A stretch of DNA of 15,166 nt. Origin: an uncultured Flavobacteriales bacterium (GTDB taxonomy: Bacteria > Bacteroidota > Bacteroidia > Flavobacteriales > UBA1820). The notes beneath the pieces were generated by a model. The model ran no database searches. It had not been told where the DNA came from and worked only from the letters and a program-made list of their open reading frames with translations. The stretch is taken from positions 1 through 15,166 of the forward strand of contig CABSLV010000040.1 of the NCBI GenBank assembly GCA_902478645.1, read 5' to 3'. Of this stretch, positions 1-6,926 are shown piece after piece; the stretch's first letter is position 1, and each line of letters begins with the position of its first letter. The translations under genes were made by a program, and so were the position numbers.

Positions 1-2
1 CG

Positions 3-36
3 GTCTCGTGGGCTCGGAGATGTGTATAAGAGACAG
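3..36 (+). other. Nextera read-2 adapter, library artefact
   Basis: Bases 3-36 match the 34-base Illumina Nextera read-2 transposase adapter. Bases 18-36 are the 19-base Tn5 mosaic end AGATGTGTATAAGAGACAG. This is synthetic sequence left by incomplete trimming, not biology. It means that genomic sequence starts at base 37 and that the window begins at a raw contig end. The linkage of the first few hundred bases should be treated with some caution. Confidence 0.97.
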
Positions 37-38
37 GT

Positions 39-128
39 ATTGAAGATGCAAAAAATGGCGAAAAAGAGTTGTTTTTCTCTTTACTCAAAAAAGATTATTT
101 GAACACATTATCTCCTGAATATGAATAG
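39..128 (+). CDS. 3' end of an unidentified AT-rich gene (partial)
   Basis: After the adapter, one frame is open for 29 codons and ends in TAG at 126-128. The peptide is charged (it contains the segment DAKNGEKELFFSLLKK) and reads like a real C-terminus. Its stop overlaps the ATG of the next gene at 121 by eight bases, the arrangement expected of translationally coupled genes. The start is lost beyond the contig end. The product is not recognisable, and the call rests on the overlap and the shared AT-rich composition. Confidence 0.55.
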   Translation: MEDAKNGEKELFFSLLKKDYLNTLSPEYE

Positions 129-447
129 CACATTGATATCATATAAGAGTTCTGTAGGAATGATGACCTATGGCGTAATGGCGGCTTTAATAGGTGGTAG
201 TGCATCGGAAGAACCACCAATTATATTGCCGGAAACACCATGTAGGTACAAATTAAGTAAATATGAAAAAGAAACTCAAATGATATCTGCTCCTCAAATC
301 TTTGAGGTCGATTATGATGTCATTTCTCCGCATGCAGAATTAGAAAAAATAATAAGTGATGTTTTAGAAGTTTTGATTAAAAAACCTTCTCAATTGGATT
401 TAGAAATGTTGTCAATGATGGGTGATGACATATGGGATTTATTTTAA
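121..447 (+). CDS. Hypothetical protein, 108 aa, AT-rich operon
   Basis: I do not recognise this 108-residue protein. It has a short hydrophobic, glycine-rich stretch at about residues 13-27 (GMMTYGVMAALIGGS), too weak to call a firm membrane segment. The second half is acidic and probably helical, ending in MMGDDIWDLF. The gene overlaps the end of the partial gene before it by eight bases, and the next gene starts 16 bases after its stop, so all three probably form one operon. Codon use is strongly AT-biased, unlike the genes right of 1185, which suggests a different origin. A role as a small partner of the 210-residue neighbour is possible but unproven. Confidence 0.7.
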   Translation: MNSTLISYKSSVGMMTYGVMAALIGGSASEEPPIILPETPCRYKLSKYEKETQMISAPQIFEVDYDVISPHAELEKIISDVLEVLIKKPSQLDLEMLSMMGDDIWDLF

Positions 448-463
448 TTCGGTAGTATAAAAT

Positions 464-1096
464 ATGTCGGATAACATTTTGGATTACATTGATGAATATT
501 TGCCAAAATATCTTTCTGAACCATCATGGGATGAAATAAAAGAGCAATTAAGAAAATTTCCAACAGATGGCACAAAAGATACGGTATATACTTGTAAATT
601 ATCGGATTGTGAACAAATATTCCAAGGAGATGGAATAGCTGAAATACCTTATTATGATTCTATATCGGAAAATATTATGCCGGCAAATGTTATGGTATTA
701 TCTAACACGTGTGATATAAGTTTAGAGAATAAGCGCTTTGAAAGTCTAAATGTATGTGTGGCTCCGCTGTTTAATTTAGAAAAGTATAGAAATCGATTGT
801 TATCAAGCAAAAAGTTTACGGTTACACAGATAGATTCTCATATTGAGAAAATAAGAAAACAAATGGTAACACACGTAGTTTATCTACCAAAAAATTCAAA
901 AATGCAGTATGATGCTATTGTTCGACTGGATAAAATATGTTCTGTAGATAGACGTAAAATATCTAATAAAAATCGTTTGTTTACTTTAAGTGATTATGGT
1001 TTGTACCTTTTTTTACTAAAATTATCAATTCATTTTACTCGTATCAGAGAGCGAATTGATCGAAATGAGGGGCAAATTCTTCCTCCACAGGATTGA
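464..1096 (+). CDS. Uncharacterised 210-aa protein with an SNTCDI motif
   Basis: This 210-residue protein has no signal peptide or membrane segment. Its most distinctive feature is VMVLSNTCDIS at about residues 76-86, a hydrophobic strand ending in a Cys-Asp pair. The C-terminal part, about residues 165-200, reads LFTLSDYGLYLFLLKLSIHF followed by a basic segment, and is probably an amphipathic helix. I have an impression of an uncharacterised family with a (S/T)xTCD motif and this kind of tail, but cannot name it and assign no function. The gene is strongly AT-biased and is the last of the left-hand operon, 16 bases after its neighbour. No convincing terminator follows; a CCTTTTG/CAAAAGG inverted repeat at 1111-1137 has no T-tail. 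Confidence 0.75.
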   Translation: MSDNILDYIDEYLPKYLSEPSWDEIKEQLRKFPTDGTKDTVYTCKLSDCEQIFQGDGIAEIPYYDSISENIMPANVMVLSNTCDISLENKRFESLNVCVAPLFNLEKYRNRLLSSKKFTVTQIDSHIEKIRKQMVTHVVYLPKNSKMQYDAIVRLDKICSVDRRKISNKNRLFTLSDYGLYLFLLKLSIHFTRIRERIDRNEGQILPPQD

Positions 1097-1158
1097 ATGT
1101 ATTTATAAAGCCTTTTGATTAAATGTATGACAAAAGGTGTGAAGTGGCGTTATAGAAT

Positions 1159-1198
1159 CACCGTATGCAAATTCATGTTCTGAAATGACAGTACGGTG
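1159..1198 (+). promoter_or_regulatory. Inverted repeat over the nuclease start
   Basis: CACCGTA at 1159-1165 and TACGGTG at 1192-1198 are perfect seven-base reverse complements, 26 bases apart, and they flank the ATG at 1185. In mRNA they could place the start codon in a loop. A short repeat like this can occur by chance, so a regulatory role is only inferred. Confidence 0.25.
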
Positions 1199-1835
1199 CT
1201 TGTTGTTTTTCTTTCTTGCGCTTCCTTCCTATGCGCAAACTCTTCCCCCAGCTTCCGGGGAAGTGGTGCGGCATACTCATTACACGCTCGATTATAACGA
1301 GCTGCACGAACAGCCGAACTGGGTATTCTACCGCCTGACGATCGACAATGTAAAGGGTACGGCCAAGCGAAAAGACAACTTCCGTCCGGATCCGGCGGTG
1401 TCCACCGGTTCGGCGCAGCTGTCCGACTACAAAGGCAGCGGTTACGATCGCGGACACCTGTGTCCGGCTGCCGACATGAAGCAGTCCTCTCAGGCTATGT
1501 CCGAGACGTTCTACCTGTCGAACATGTCCCCACAAGTACCGTCTTTCAACAGGGGCGTATGGGCGAAGCTGGAAGCGGAGGTGCGCAAGCAGATCAAGGA
1601 TGAGGACGACACGCTCTACGTGATCACCGGACCTATTTTCCTCGGTGCGGACAAATCCATCGGGGAGAGCGAAGTAACGGTACCTACTTTTTTCTTCAAG
1701 ATGTTTTTTGCCCCTGGTGGGGATACCCTGGTGTACATCCTGCCCAATCGTGCAGGGGTAGACACGGACCTATCCAAATGGCGTTCCTCCGTAGAGATGG
1801 TGGAGGCATTAAGATTGATCCCCCCAGGAGCGTAG
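1185..1835 (+). CDS. Secreted DNA/RNA non-specific endonuclease (NucA/EndoG type)
   Basis: This belongs to the beta-beta-alpha-metal endonuclease family that hydrolyses DNA and RNA without sequence preference. The N-terminus (MTVRCLLFFFLALPSYAQ) is a short signal peptide with likely cleavage after Ala17, so the enzyme is probably exported. The signature DRGH lies at residues 88-91, making His91 the general base. Asn122 in SFNRGVW and Glu130 fit the metal-binding Asn and Glu of the Serratia nuclease, with nearly the same spacing. The protein is 216 residues long, and its C-terminus changes abruptly from family-like sequence (SSVEMVEAL) to RLIPPGA and a stop. The family usually continues with a TGIDFF-like segment, and a related segment (KIDPPRSVED) occurs in another frame at 1811-1840. 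A frameshift or altered end is therefore possible. The gene lies between the AT-rich operon and the phage genes and could be chromosomal or a phage passenger. Confidence 0.9.
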   Translation: MTVRCLLFFFLALPSYAQTLPPASGEVVRHTHYTLDYNELHEQPNWVFYRLTIDNVKGTAKRKDNFRPDPAVSTGSAQLSDYKGSGYDRGHLCPAADMKQSSQAMSETFYLSNMSPQVPSFNRGVWAKLEAEVRKQIKDEDDTLYVITGPIFLGADKSIGESEVTVPTFFFKMFFAPGGDTLVYILPNRAGVDTDLSKWRSSVEMVEALRLIPPGA

Positions 1836-2003
1836 AAGATCACTTACTGTTATTCCGACAGAATCGTAATCTTTCGACTTTTCCCAATCTTTCAAGACTT
1901 CCTCCCTCGGAGTTGTCTCAAAATACTTTTTCAGGTTTTCTAAAAGGCTACTCATTGGTTAGTTTATTTTAGTCCGCTTTTGATGCAAAAAAACAAAATA
2001 TTT
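1836..2003 (+). other. AT-rich gap between nuclease and phage genes
   Basis: No convincing gene, tRNA or attachment site is visible here. Composition turns AT-rich again compared with the coding sequence on both sides. A 64-codon open frame ending at 1972 is mostly the out-of-frame extension of the nuclease. The segment may hold the junction between a bacterial gene and phage DNA, but no direct repeat marking an integration site could be seen within the window. Confidence 0.5.
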
Positions 2004-2071
2004 TCTGCACAAAAGCGACGATTTTCGTCCTCGGTTGGCATTTTTTTTCGTTAGCGTCCCGTATAGTTTTG
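2004..2071 (+). promoter_or_regulatory. Phage promoter module, copy 1
   Basis: The module has three ordered parts. First is TCTGCACAAAAGCG at 2004-2017. Thirteen bases later comes TCGGTTGGCATTTTTTTTC at 2031-2049, and after 14 more bases TAGTTTTG at 2064-2071. The last matches the Bacteroidota -7 consensus TAnnTTTG, and the T-run covers the place expected for the -33 element. A small hairpin (GACGA, loop TTT, TCGTC at 2017-2029) lies between the first two parts. Transcription should begin near 2076, about 26 bases before the protease ATG at 2102. A second copy with matching spacing lies at 11419-11485, which strongly supports function. TTGGCA just upstream of the -33 position could be an activator site. 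Confidence 0.75.
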
Positions 2072-2101
2072 TGGCGGACAAATTTCAAAAGTATCCGCCG
2101 G

Positions 2102-2821
2102 ATGCCAGACAAACATTTCTATTTCAAGGCTTTTACCGATCCTGTCTATCCTTCTCCTTCTTCGTCTGCGGATGAGCGGACGGTAGCCGTAGTACACATC
2201 ATCGGAGCTCTTTCACGCGACAGTTGGTGGTATGGAGTCCCCACCCTACAGTTGGTCGAGGCGCTTTCCGCGCTGGAGGACTCCGCCGCTGTATCCTCCA
2301 TCATCCTCGACTGGAACTCTCCGGGCGGGGAGGTGTCCGCGGTTCCTCCGCTGCTGGATTTTCTTTCTCACCATCGCCGAAAGCCCGTCCTCTCTTCGGT
2401 CGAGCTCGCAGCCTCCGCCGCTTATTGGATCGCCTGCGCCACCGATGCCATCTACCTCCAGAACGACATCTGCGCCAGTGTGGGAAGCATCGGGGTGTTC
2501 ACCACGTTTGAGGACTGGAGCGAGTTTTACAAAAAGAACGGCATTGTCGTCCGCGATATTTACGCTCCCCAGTCCAAGGACAAGAACCTCCCCTGGCGGC
2601 GAGCCTCGGAAGGGGACGACACCCTCATTGAAAAAGACCTCTCCCATATAGCTTCGCGTTTTATCGACTCCGTTACTGGCCTGCGGCCATCCATTGATCC
2701 TTCTGCCACTACCGGGGCGTTGTATTACGCTTCGGACGCTCTCCGCCTCGGCCTCTCCGACGGTCTGGTACCGCTGCGCGAACTCATCGCCCGCCAACAG
2801 GCCGCTTCCCGACTTGAATAA
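2102..2821 (+). CDS. S49-family prohead maturation protease
   Basis: This 239-residue protein is a ClpP/SppA-fold serine protease of family S49, the type many tailed phages use to cut scaffold from the capsid protein. The strand VAVVHIIGAL starts the fold, and LDWNSPGGEV at about residues 70-79 gives the oxyanion-hole SPGG. Ser105 in ELAASAAYW is the likely nucleophile and Lys159 in APQSKDK the likely general base, about 54 residues apart as in SppA-type enzymes. There is no signal peptide, which fits a phage rather than an envelope enzyme. The ATG at 2102 is preferred over an in-frame TTG at 2069, because that TTG lies inside the promoter -7 element. The scaffold-capsid fusion gene, its probable substrate, starts 34 bases after the stop. 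Confidence 0.88.
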   Translation: MPDKHFYFKAFTDPVYPSPSSSADERTVAVVHIIGALSRDSWWYGVPTLQLVEALSALEDSAAVSSIILDWNSPGGEVSAVPPLLDFLSHHRRKPVLSSVELAASAAYWIACATDAIYLQNDICASVGSIGVFTTFEDWSEFYKKNGIVVRDIYAPQSKDKNLPWRRASEGDDTLIEKDLSHIASRFIDSVTGLRPSIDPSATTGALYYASDALRLGLSDGLVPLRELIARQQAASRLE

Positions 2822-2855
2822 ACCACCAACATACCACAAAAACCCAATCAAAAAA

Positions 2856-5132
2856 ATGAATTTCAAAGAATTTCTAAACAGAGTAGCGCGTGTTCTCGGC
2901 GTACACGCCTCCGACATTACCGATGCCCAAGGGCAGGTATTGCTCACCGACGCCCAGCGTGCCGCCTTGCAGGCCTCGTTGGATGCGGACACCTATTCTC
3001 GCGTCATGGCTTCCATTGAAGCAGGCGCGGTAACATCTTCTCAGGCTGCCGAAGAGTCTACCGAAGCCCAGGCACAGGGTAGTGGAGCAGCCACTGCGCA
3101 AGCCCCGGAAGAGTCTACCGAAGCCCAGGCGCAGGGCAGTGGAGCACCCTCTGCGCAAACCTCGGAAGAGTCTGCTGCGACCCAAACACAAGAGGAAGGC
3201 GACGAACACCTGGCTCAGGCACTGGATCGTGCGGCCGGCAATGCCGAGCTCTCCCGCCAGCTCAACGCCCTCAACCACATGTTGTCCACTGTCGCTGCCG
3301 CCAACCCGCAAGTGCGCTCCGCATCCGCTTCCGCAGGACACCCCGCCCTTTCCGATGCTCAGGGACTTTTCCCCGATCAGCGTTCCGGATTCCGATCCCG
3401 CGGCTTCCAGGACATCAACGCCTTTTCTGCCTCCCGTCCGTGGAACGACCATGCGCGCCAGGCCATAGAGGCCGCAGCCCGGGGGCGCAGCTACACCGCT
3501 ACGGGAACTTTTTCCTCCTCGTTTGTCCTGCGCCAGCTCGAAGCCGACATCGCCCAGGAATTGTTCCTCCTCCCGGCCGATCAGGTTTTGGATTTGAGCG
3601 AGGATGCCCGCCGTCTTCCCTCTTTCTGGCGCAATGCCTACAACATCCAGAGCGGACAGATGTACGGACTCTCCGAAGCAGGTCACGTCATTCAGCCGTT
3701 TGGTGACGGCTTCAAGCCCAACAACCAGGTCATCCTCCAGCCCGAGGTTGTCTCCCTGCAAAAGGTTGAGATCAACTACGAGTTCGACGTAGACCGCCTG
3801 GCCGAAATCGAAAACAGCTGGCTTCTGATGTTCAACCAGCCCAAAGGCTCGGCCAACGCTTACAAGATGCCTTTTGTGCGCTACATGCTGCTTGTGCTCT
3901 CGGGTGTCAAGGAGAGCGACCTGCGCGAAGCCCTCGTCTCGGGTGTCTGGGCCCCCAACGCCACGCGCAAACCGGGCTATTACCTGAACTCCATCACCGG
4001 TCTTTTCTACAAGATCGATCAGGCGCGCGGGCGCAAGTACCGTCCCTTCACCACGCTGGGCACGCCCAACACCTCGAACATCGTAGACTACATCGAGTCT
4101 TTCTGCCAGGCAGTGGAGGACGCTGTCGGCAAGAAAGCCAACATGAAGATCTACCTCAAGCCCGCCTTTGCCACCGCTTACCGCCGTCAGCAGGCCGAGC
4201 GTCTCCAGGTGTATGTGGATGACATCCCCATGCGGGTCGAGGGACACCCCAACTTCGAACTCATCCCCTTCGACTATCTCACGAACGACTTTATTTTCTG
4301 CACCGATGCCAACAACATCACCATCGTCAACGGCCCGGAGTCCGAGGAAAACCAGTTGCGTGTAGTTACCGCTGTCAAGGCGCTCCAGATGGCCGGACAG
4401 TTCTACAAGGGCATTCACGTAGGCGTTTTCGGCATGGAGTTCTCGGAGTCCGACCCGGTCAACATGCACTCGCAGCGCTTCTTCTCCAACGCCGAGGACA
4501 TCGAGTACGCCTCTGTCCCGGCCGATGCCGACGCCACGGTTCTTTCGGCCAAATACGGCAATATCATCCGCATCGGGGCCAACACTTCCCAGCAGACCAT
4601 ATCCTCCATCAAGGACTACCAGATCGGTCATCCCATCGTCATCGAGGGGCCTCTTCCGGTTGTTTCGGACAGCGGGGCGGTTACCCCGGCTCCCTATGGG
4701 GCGAAGATCGTTCCGGGAACTACGTTCATCGATCCGGCCAGTGCTTCGGAGTATGTGTTGGGCACCGGCAACAGCATCCGCCTTATGCCGTTGGGCAACG
4801 ACAAATTTGCCGTGATCGGTTATGACGGCGGCCCTGTAGCCGACCAGACCGTTTACCTCGCAGCCGATGCCGTAGCCATTCCCGCTCCGTTGGACAAGCA
4901 GTTGTTCATCACGGCGGACAATAGCAAAGCGACGGCTATTGCCTCCATCGGCACTCCGGAAAACCCCTACAACGGATTCACCATCCGCATCCAGGGCGGC
5001 GGCACCTCGAATGCCTCTACCATGGCTACCACTGCGGACATCATCCTGCGTGAGGCCATGACCTTCAGCAAGGGTGCTGAACTCTCCTTGCGTTACCAGG
5101 ACGGCAAGTGGTACGAGATATCCCGCAAGTAA
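2856..5132 (+). CDS. Scaffold-major capsid protein fusion (HK97-like)
   Basis: This is probably the major capsid protein, made as a precursor with its own scaffold. Residues 1 to about 190 look like a scaffold or delta domain. They include an N-terminal helix, three 19-residue Ala/Gln/Glu/Ser-rich repeats starting at residues 66, 85 and 104, and a short heptad-like helix near 130-145. Residues from about 190 to 590 form a globular body with the length and position of an HK97-fold shell protein. The last 160 or so residues hold two related beta-rich modules ending in YEISRK, similar to the end of the next gene product. At 758 residues it is much longer than the usual 300-400 for a shell protein. 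The ATG at 2856 follows an A-rich leader (CAATCAAAAAA) and fits the domain boundary. The S49 protease gene just upstream is the likely processing enzyme. The capsid call is inferred from context and architecture. Confidence 0.8.
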   Translation: MNFKEFLNRVARVLGVHASDITDAQGQVLLTDAQRAALQASLDADTYSRVMASIEAGAVTSSQAAEESTEAQAQGSGAATAQAPEESTEAQAQGSGAPSAQTSEESAATQTQEEGDEHLAQALDRAAGNAELSRQLNALNHMLSTVAAANPQVRSASASAGHPALSDAQGLFPDQRSGFRSRGFQDINAFSASRPWNDHARQAIEAAARGRSYTATGTFSSSFVLRQLEADIAQELFLLPADQVLDLSEDARRLPSFWRNAYNIQSGQMYGLSEAGHVIQPFGDGFKPNNQVILQPEVVSLQKVEINYEFDVDRLAEIENSWLLMFNQPKGSANAYKMPFVRYMLLVLSGVKESDLREALVSGVWAPNATRKPGYYLNSITGLFYKIDQARGRKYRPFTTLGTPNTSNIVDYIESFCQAVEDAVGKKANMKIYLKPAFATAYRRQQAERLQVYVDDIPMRVEGHPNFELIPFDYLTNDFIFCTDANNITIVNGPESEENQLRVVTAVKALQMAGQFYKGIHVGVFGMEFSESDPVNMHSQRFFSNAEDIEYASVPADADATVLSAKYGNIIRIGANTSQQTISSIKDYQIGHPIVIEGPLPVVSDSGAVTPAPYGAKIVPGTTFIDPASASEYVLGTGNSIRLMPLGNDKFAVIGYDGGPVADQTVYLAADAVAIPAPLDKQLFITADNSKATAIASIGTPENPYNGFTIRIQGGGTSNASTMATTADIILREAMTFSKGAELSLRYQDGKWYEISRK
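3051..3200 (+). repeat. 57-base tandem repeat in the scaffold region
   Basis: Units start at 3051, 3108 and 3165. The first two are nearly identical and encode EESTEAQAQGSGA followed by a variable tail; the third is degenerate (EESAATQTQEEGDE). The period is 57 bases, or 19 residues, so the frame is kept. The low-complexity acidic linker probably joins the scaffold helices to the shell domain. Copy number may vary between related phages. Confidence 0.85.
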
Positions 5133-5148
5133 ACCGTGAAACATCCCG

Positions 5149-5184
5149 GCGGGGAAAACTTTTTTCCCGTTTTCCCCGCTTTTT
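5149..5184 (+). terminator. Strong Rho-independent terminator after the capsid gene
   Basis: A perfect 11-base-pair stem (GCGGGGAAAAC at 5149-5159 with GTTTTCCCCGC at 5169-5179) closes a nine-base loop and is followed by five T residues. It lies 17 bases after the capsid stop, with no visible promoter before the next gene. It probably gives partial termination, so the capsid message is made in excess over downstream genes. Confidence 0.88.
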
Positions 5185-5223
5185 CATCCAATCATTCTCT
5201 GAACACAAAAAACAAACAAAACC

Positions 5224-6042
5224 ATGCCTGAATACATTTCCCCCGAATTGGTAGACAAGCAGGGAGCCAATCCCGGCGCTGCCATCCCGAAAAGTTCTTA
5301 TGTGGACGTGATCCGCATCTGCGACATCCAGTCCATGCCGGCATTCGATGCCTCCACCGCCACGTACAAGGGGACCATCGTGCTCAAGCCCGGAGCCTAT
5401 CCCACCCGCATGTACACCACCGCCTCCAAGGCCATTCTCTCGATGACCACCACCGGCGAGGCCGATTCCAAGGGCATCCAGCAGTCCATCACCACCTCGT
5501 ATCCCGGGTACAACAAGGAGATCGCCGCCTACATACTCAATCGTCTGGGCGACCCCTCCATTCTCATCATCACCAACCCCACCACCGGCGAGCGGCTCAT
5601 GGCCGGCGACTTCGGCGTGCCGTTGTACAGCAATCTGACCACCACCTCGGACAATGAGCAAAATGTCAATGTTTTCGAGTGGACCTCGGAGATGAGCACC
5701 AACATCCCCCTGTGTTTCTACGAAGGGGACATCCCCTCAGCCACCCGCGTATCGGTCGAGGCCGACGCTACCAGTGTCGATGCCGCCGACGGTACCGTCT
5801 TCCAGCTCTCGGACGGGACTTCTTCCGCCGCATCGATCACCACTATCGAAAACGGCACTCCGGGTCAGATCATCACCTTGCTCGGAGCCGGAGCAGCCAA
5901 CGCGCCCAAGATCGCCGCTTCGGCCAGCATCCTGCTTCAAGCGGGTGCCGAATGGGTCGGATCGGAGGGAGCCTCCCTTACTCTCGAGGCCTTCGACAAA
6001 GGTTCTGAATCTATCGTGTGGATTGAGCTGTCCCGGAAGTGA
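5224..6042 (+). CDS. Virion structural protein with capsid-type C-terminal module
   Basis: This 272-residue protein follows the capsid gene and starts after an Asn/Thr-codon-rich leader (AAACAAACAAAACC) typical of Bacteroidota starts. Residues 1 to about 175 are beta-rich and could be a tail-tube, head-decoration or capsid-associated fold, for example the segment IVLKPGAYPTRMYTT and later NPTTGERLMAGDFGVPLY. Residues from about 190 to the end form a separate module containing TIENGTPGQIITLLGAG and ending in WIELSRK. The same pattern ends the capsid protein (YEISRK). I recall similar 'NGTPGQ...W.E.SR' ends in other phage structural proteins. A major virion protein is likely, but whether it is tail tube or capsid decoration is not settled. 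Hairpin terminators lie on both sides of the gene. Confidence 0.7.
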   Translation: MPEYISPELVDKQGANPGAAIPKSSYVDVIRICDIQSMPAFDASTATYKGTIVLKPGAYPTRMYTTASKAILSMTTTGEADSKGIQQSITTSYPGYNKEIAAYILNRLGDPSILIITNPTTGERLMAGDFGVPLYSNLTTTSDNEQNVNVFEWTSEMSTNIPLCFYEGDIPSATRVSVEADATSVDAADGTVFQLSDGTSSAASITTIENGTPGQIITLLGAGAANAPKIAASASILLQAGAEWVGSEGASLTLEAFDKGSESIVWIELSRK

Positions 6043-6046
6043 TTTC

Positions 6047-6096
6047 GGGGCGGCATAGCCCCTCCTTTTTCCCAGCATGTAGGGAGGGGCTTCTCT
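6047..6096 (+). terminator. Terminator hairpin with a competing upstream hairpin
   Basis: A nine-base-pair stem (AGCCCCTCC at 6057-6065 with GGAGGGGCT at 6083-6091) has a 17-base loop and a weak TTCTCT tail. GGGGC at 6047-6051 can also pair with GCCCC at 6058-6062, which is part of the terminator's left arm, so the two structures exclude each other. Both begin within five bases of the stop codon, where a terminating ribosome would cover the first arm. An attenuator-like role is an inference. Confidence 0.6.
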
Positions 6097-6113
6097 AAAA
6101 AGCATACCAAGCC

Positions 6114-6902
6114 ATGACAAAACAGACCCAATACACCACGCGCGAGCAGGTAGTGGAGTATTTCCAGACCTCTCGCAGTTACGAACATGCCCAACGTCTC
6201 TACTTGGGACTACCGCATTACAACAGGATTTTGGCACGTGAGTTCAACCGCCCCCATACCCCGGAGCGGCTCGATCTGCTTCGTTATCATCTGGCCAAGG
6301 CAGTCGGTATCCCCGAACGCCAGTGGCGATGCCTTCTCTCACAACCCGTTCAGGAATCCGCCCCGCAGCAGGATGTCGTCTCTCCGCAGAAAGGCGATGC
6401 GTATCTTTCTCCGCAGGATGCGGCTCTTCAGGTACGTAAGGAGTTTTCGGCTTCCCCTCTCGCAGCGCAAGGGCATCGTCTGGTACACGATTTCCCTTTC
6501 CTCACTCTCCCGGACACCCCGCAGGAGATCAAGGATCTGGCCGAGGACAAAGTATCGGCCTGGATGCGTCTTCAGGTAGCGCGCGACGAACTGTTCCGTG
6601 CCGTCACTCCCGAGGAATGCTATCAGGCAGCCCGCGATGCCAGCGAGGCGCTGGCACTCAACCAGGACATCTGGGACGAACTGGTCGCCTACCGCGACAC
6701 CGGTCGCCCGCTCTACAAGCTCCCTCAGTTGCAGATGCTCCGCTTCAAGGAGTCCCTGCGGGGTAAAAGCGAGGCCGACCTGGTCAGAGCGCTCAACAAC
6801 GCTCGTTCGCGTCGCAGTCGGGCGAAGGATTCTGACAAGGCAGCGCAGTGGGACCAGCGGGTCAAGTATCTCGAAAGCCTTCTCGAAACCAAGGCTTCTT
6901 AA
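6114..6902 (+). CDS. Conserved phage protein, 262 aa, function unknown
   Basis: This soluble, mostly helical protein resembles a family I know from Bacteroidales phages near the terminase genes. Shared traits are a segment like FPFLTLPDTPQEIKDLAEDK at about residues 125-144, then NQDIWDELVAYRDTGRPLYK at about 183-202, then a basic helical end. Residues 210-260 are charged and helical (LRGKSEADLVRALNNARSRR) and could bind DNA or protein. No enzyme motif was seen. The ATG at 6114 follows CATACCAAGCC with no Shine-Dalgarno site. Its place before the small terminase candidates suggests a packaging or head-assembly role, but none is established. Confidence 0.75.
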   Translation: MTKQTQYTTREQVVEYFQTSRSYEHAQRLYLGLPHYNRILAREFNRPHTPERLDLLRYHLAKAVGIPERQWRCLLSQPVQESAPQQDVVSPQKGDAYLSPQDAALQVRKEFSASPLAAQGHRLVHDFPFLTLPDTPQEIKDLAEDKVSAWMRLQVARDELFRAVTPEECYQAARDASEALALNQDIWDELVAYRDTGRPLYKLPQLQMLRFKESLRGKSEADLVRALNNARSRRSRAKDSDKAAQWDQRVKYLESLLETKAS

Positions 6903-6926
6903 CCCCGAAAACACGTCTTTCTTTTG

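Noticed and set aside
1111..1137. CCTTTTG/CAAAAGG inverted repeat as a terminator of the AT-rich operon
   Set aside because: The stem is AT-rich, the loop is 13 bases and no T-run follows on either strand.
1916..1930. GTTGTCTCAAAA, which looks like the end of some Bacteroidota insertion sequences
   Set aside because: No matching second end, target duplication or transposase fragment is visible; a 12-base likeness is too weak.
2069..2101. TTG start at 2069 for the protease
   Set aside because: This TTG is part of the -7 element TAGTTTTG, so it would lie upstream of the expected transcript start. ATG 2102 is the better start.
2874..5144. A 756-codon open frame on the minus strand opposite the capsid gene
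   Set aside because: It mirrors the capsid gene almost exactly. GC-rich codon use with few TTA, CTA and TCA codons leaves the opposite strand without stops. Its Gly/Val/Arg-rich product resembles no known protein type.
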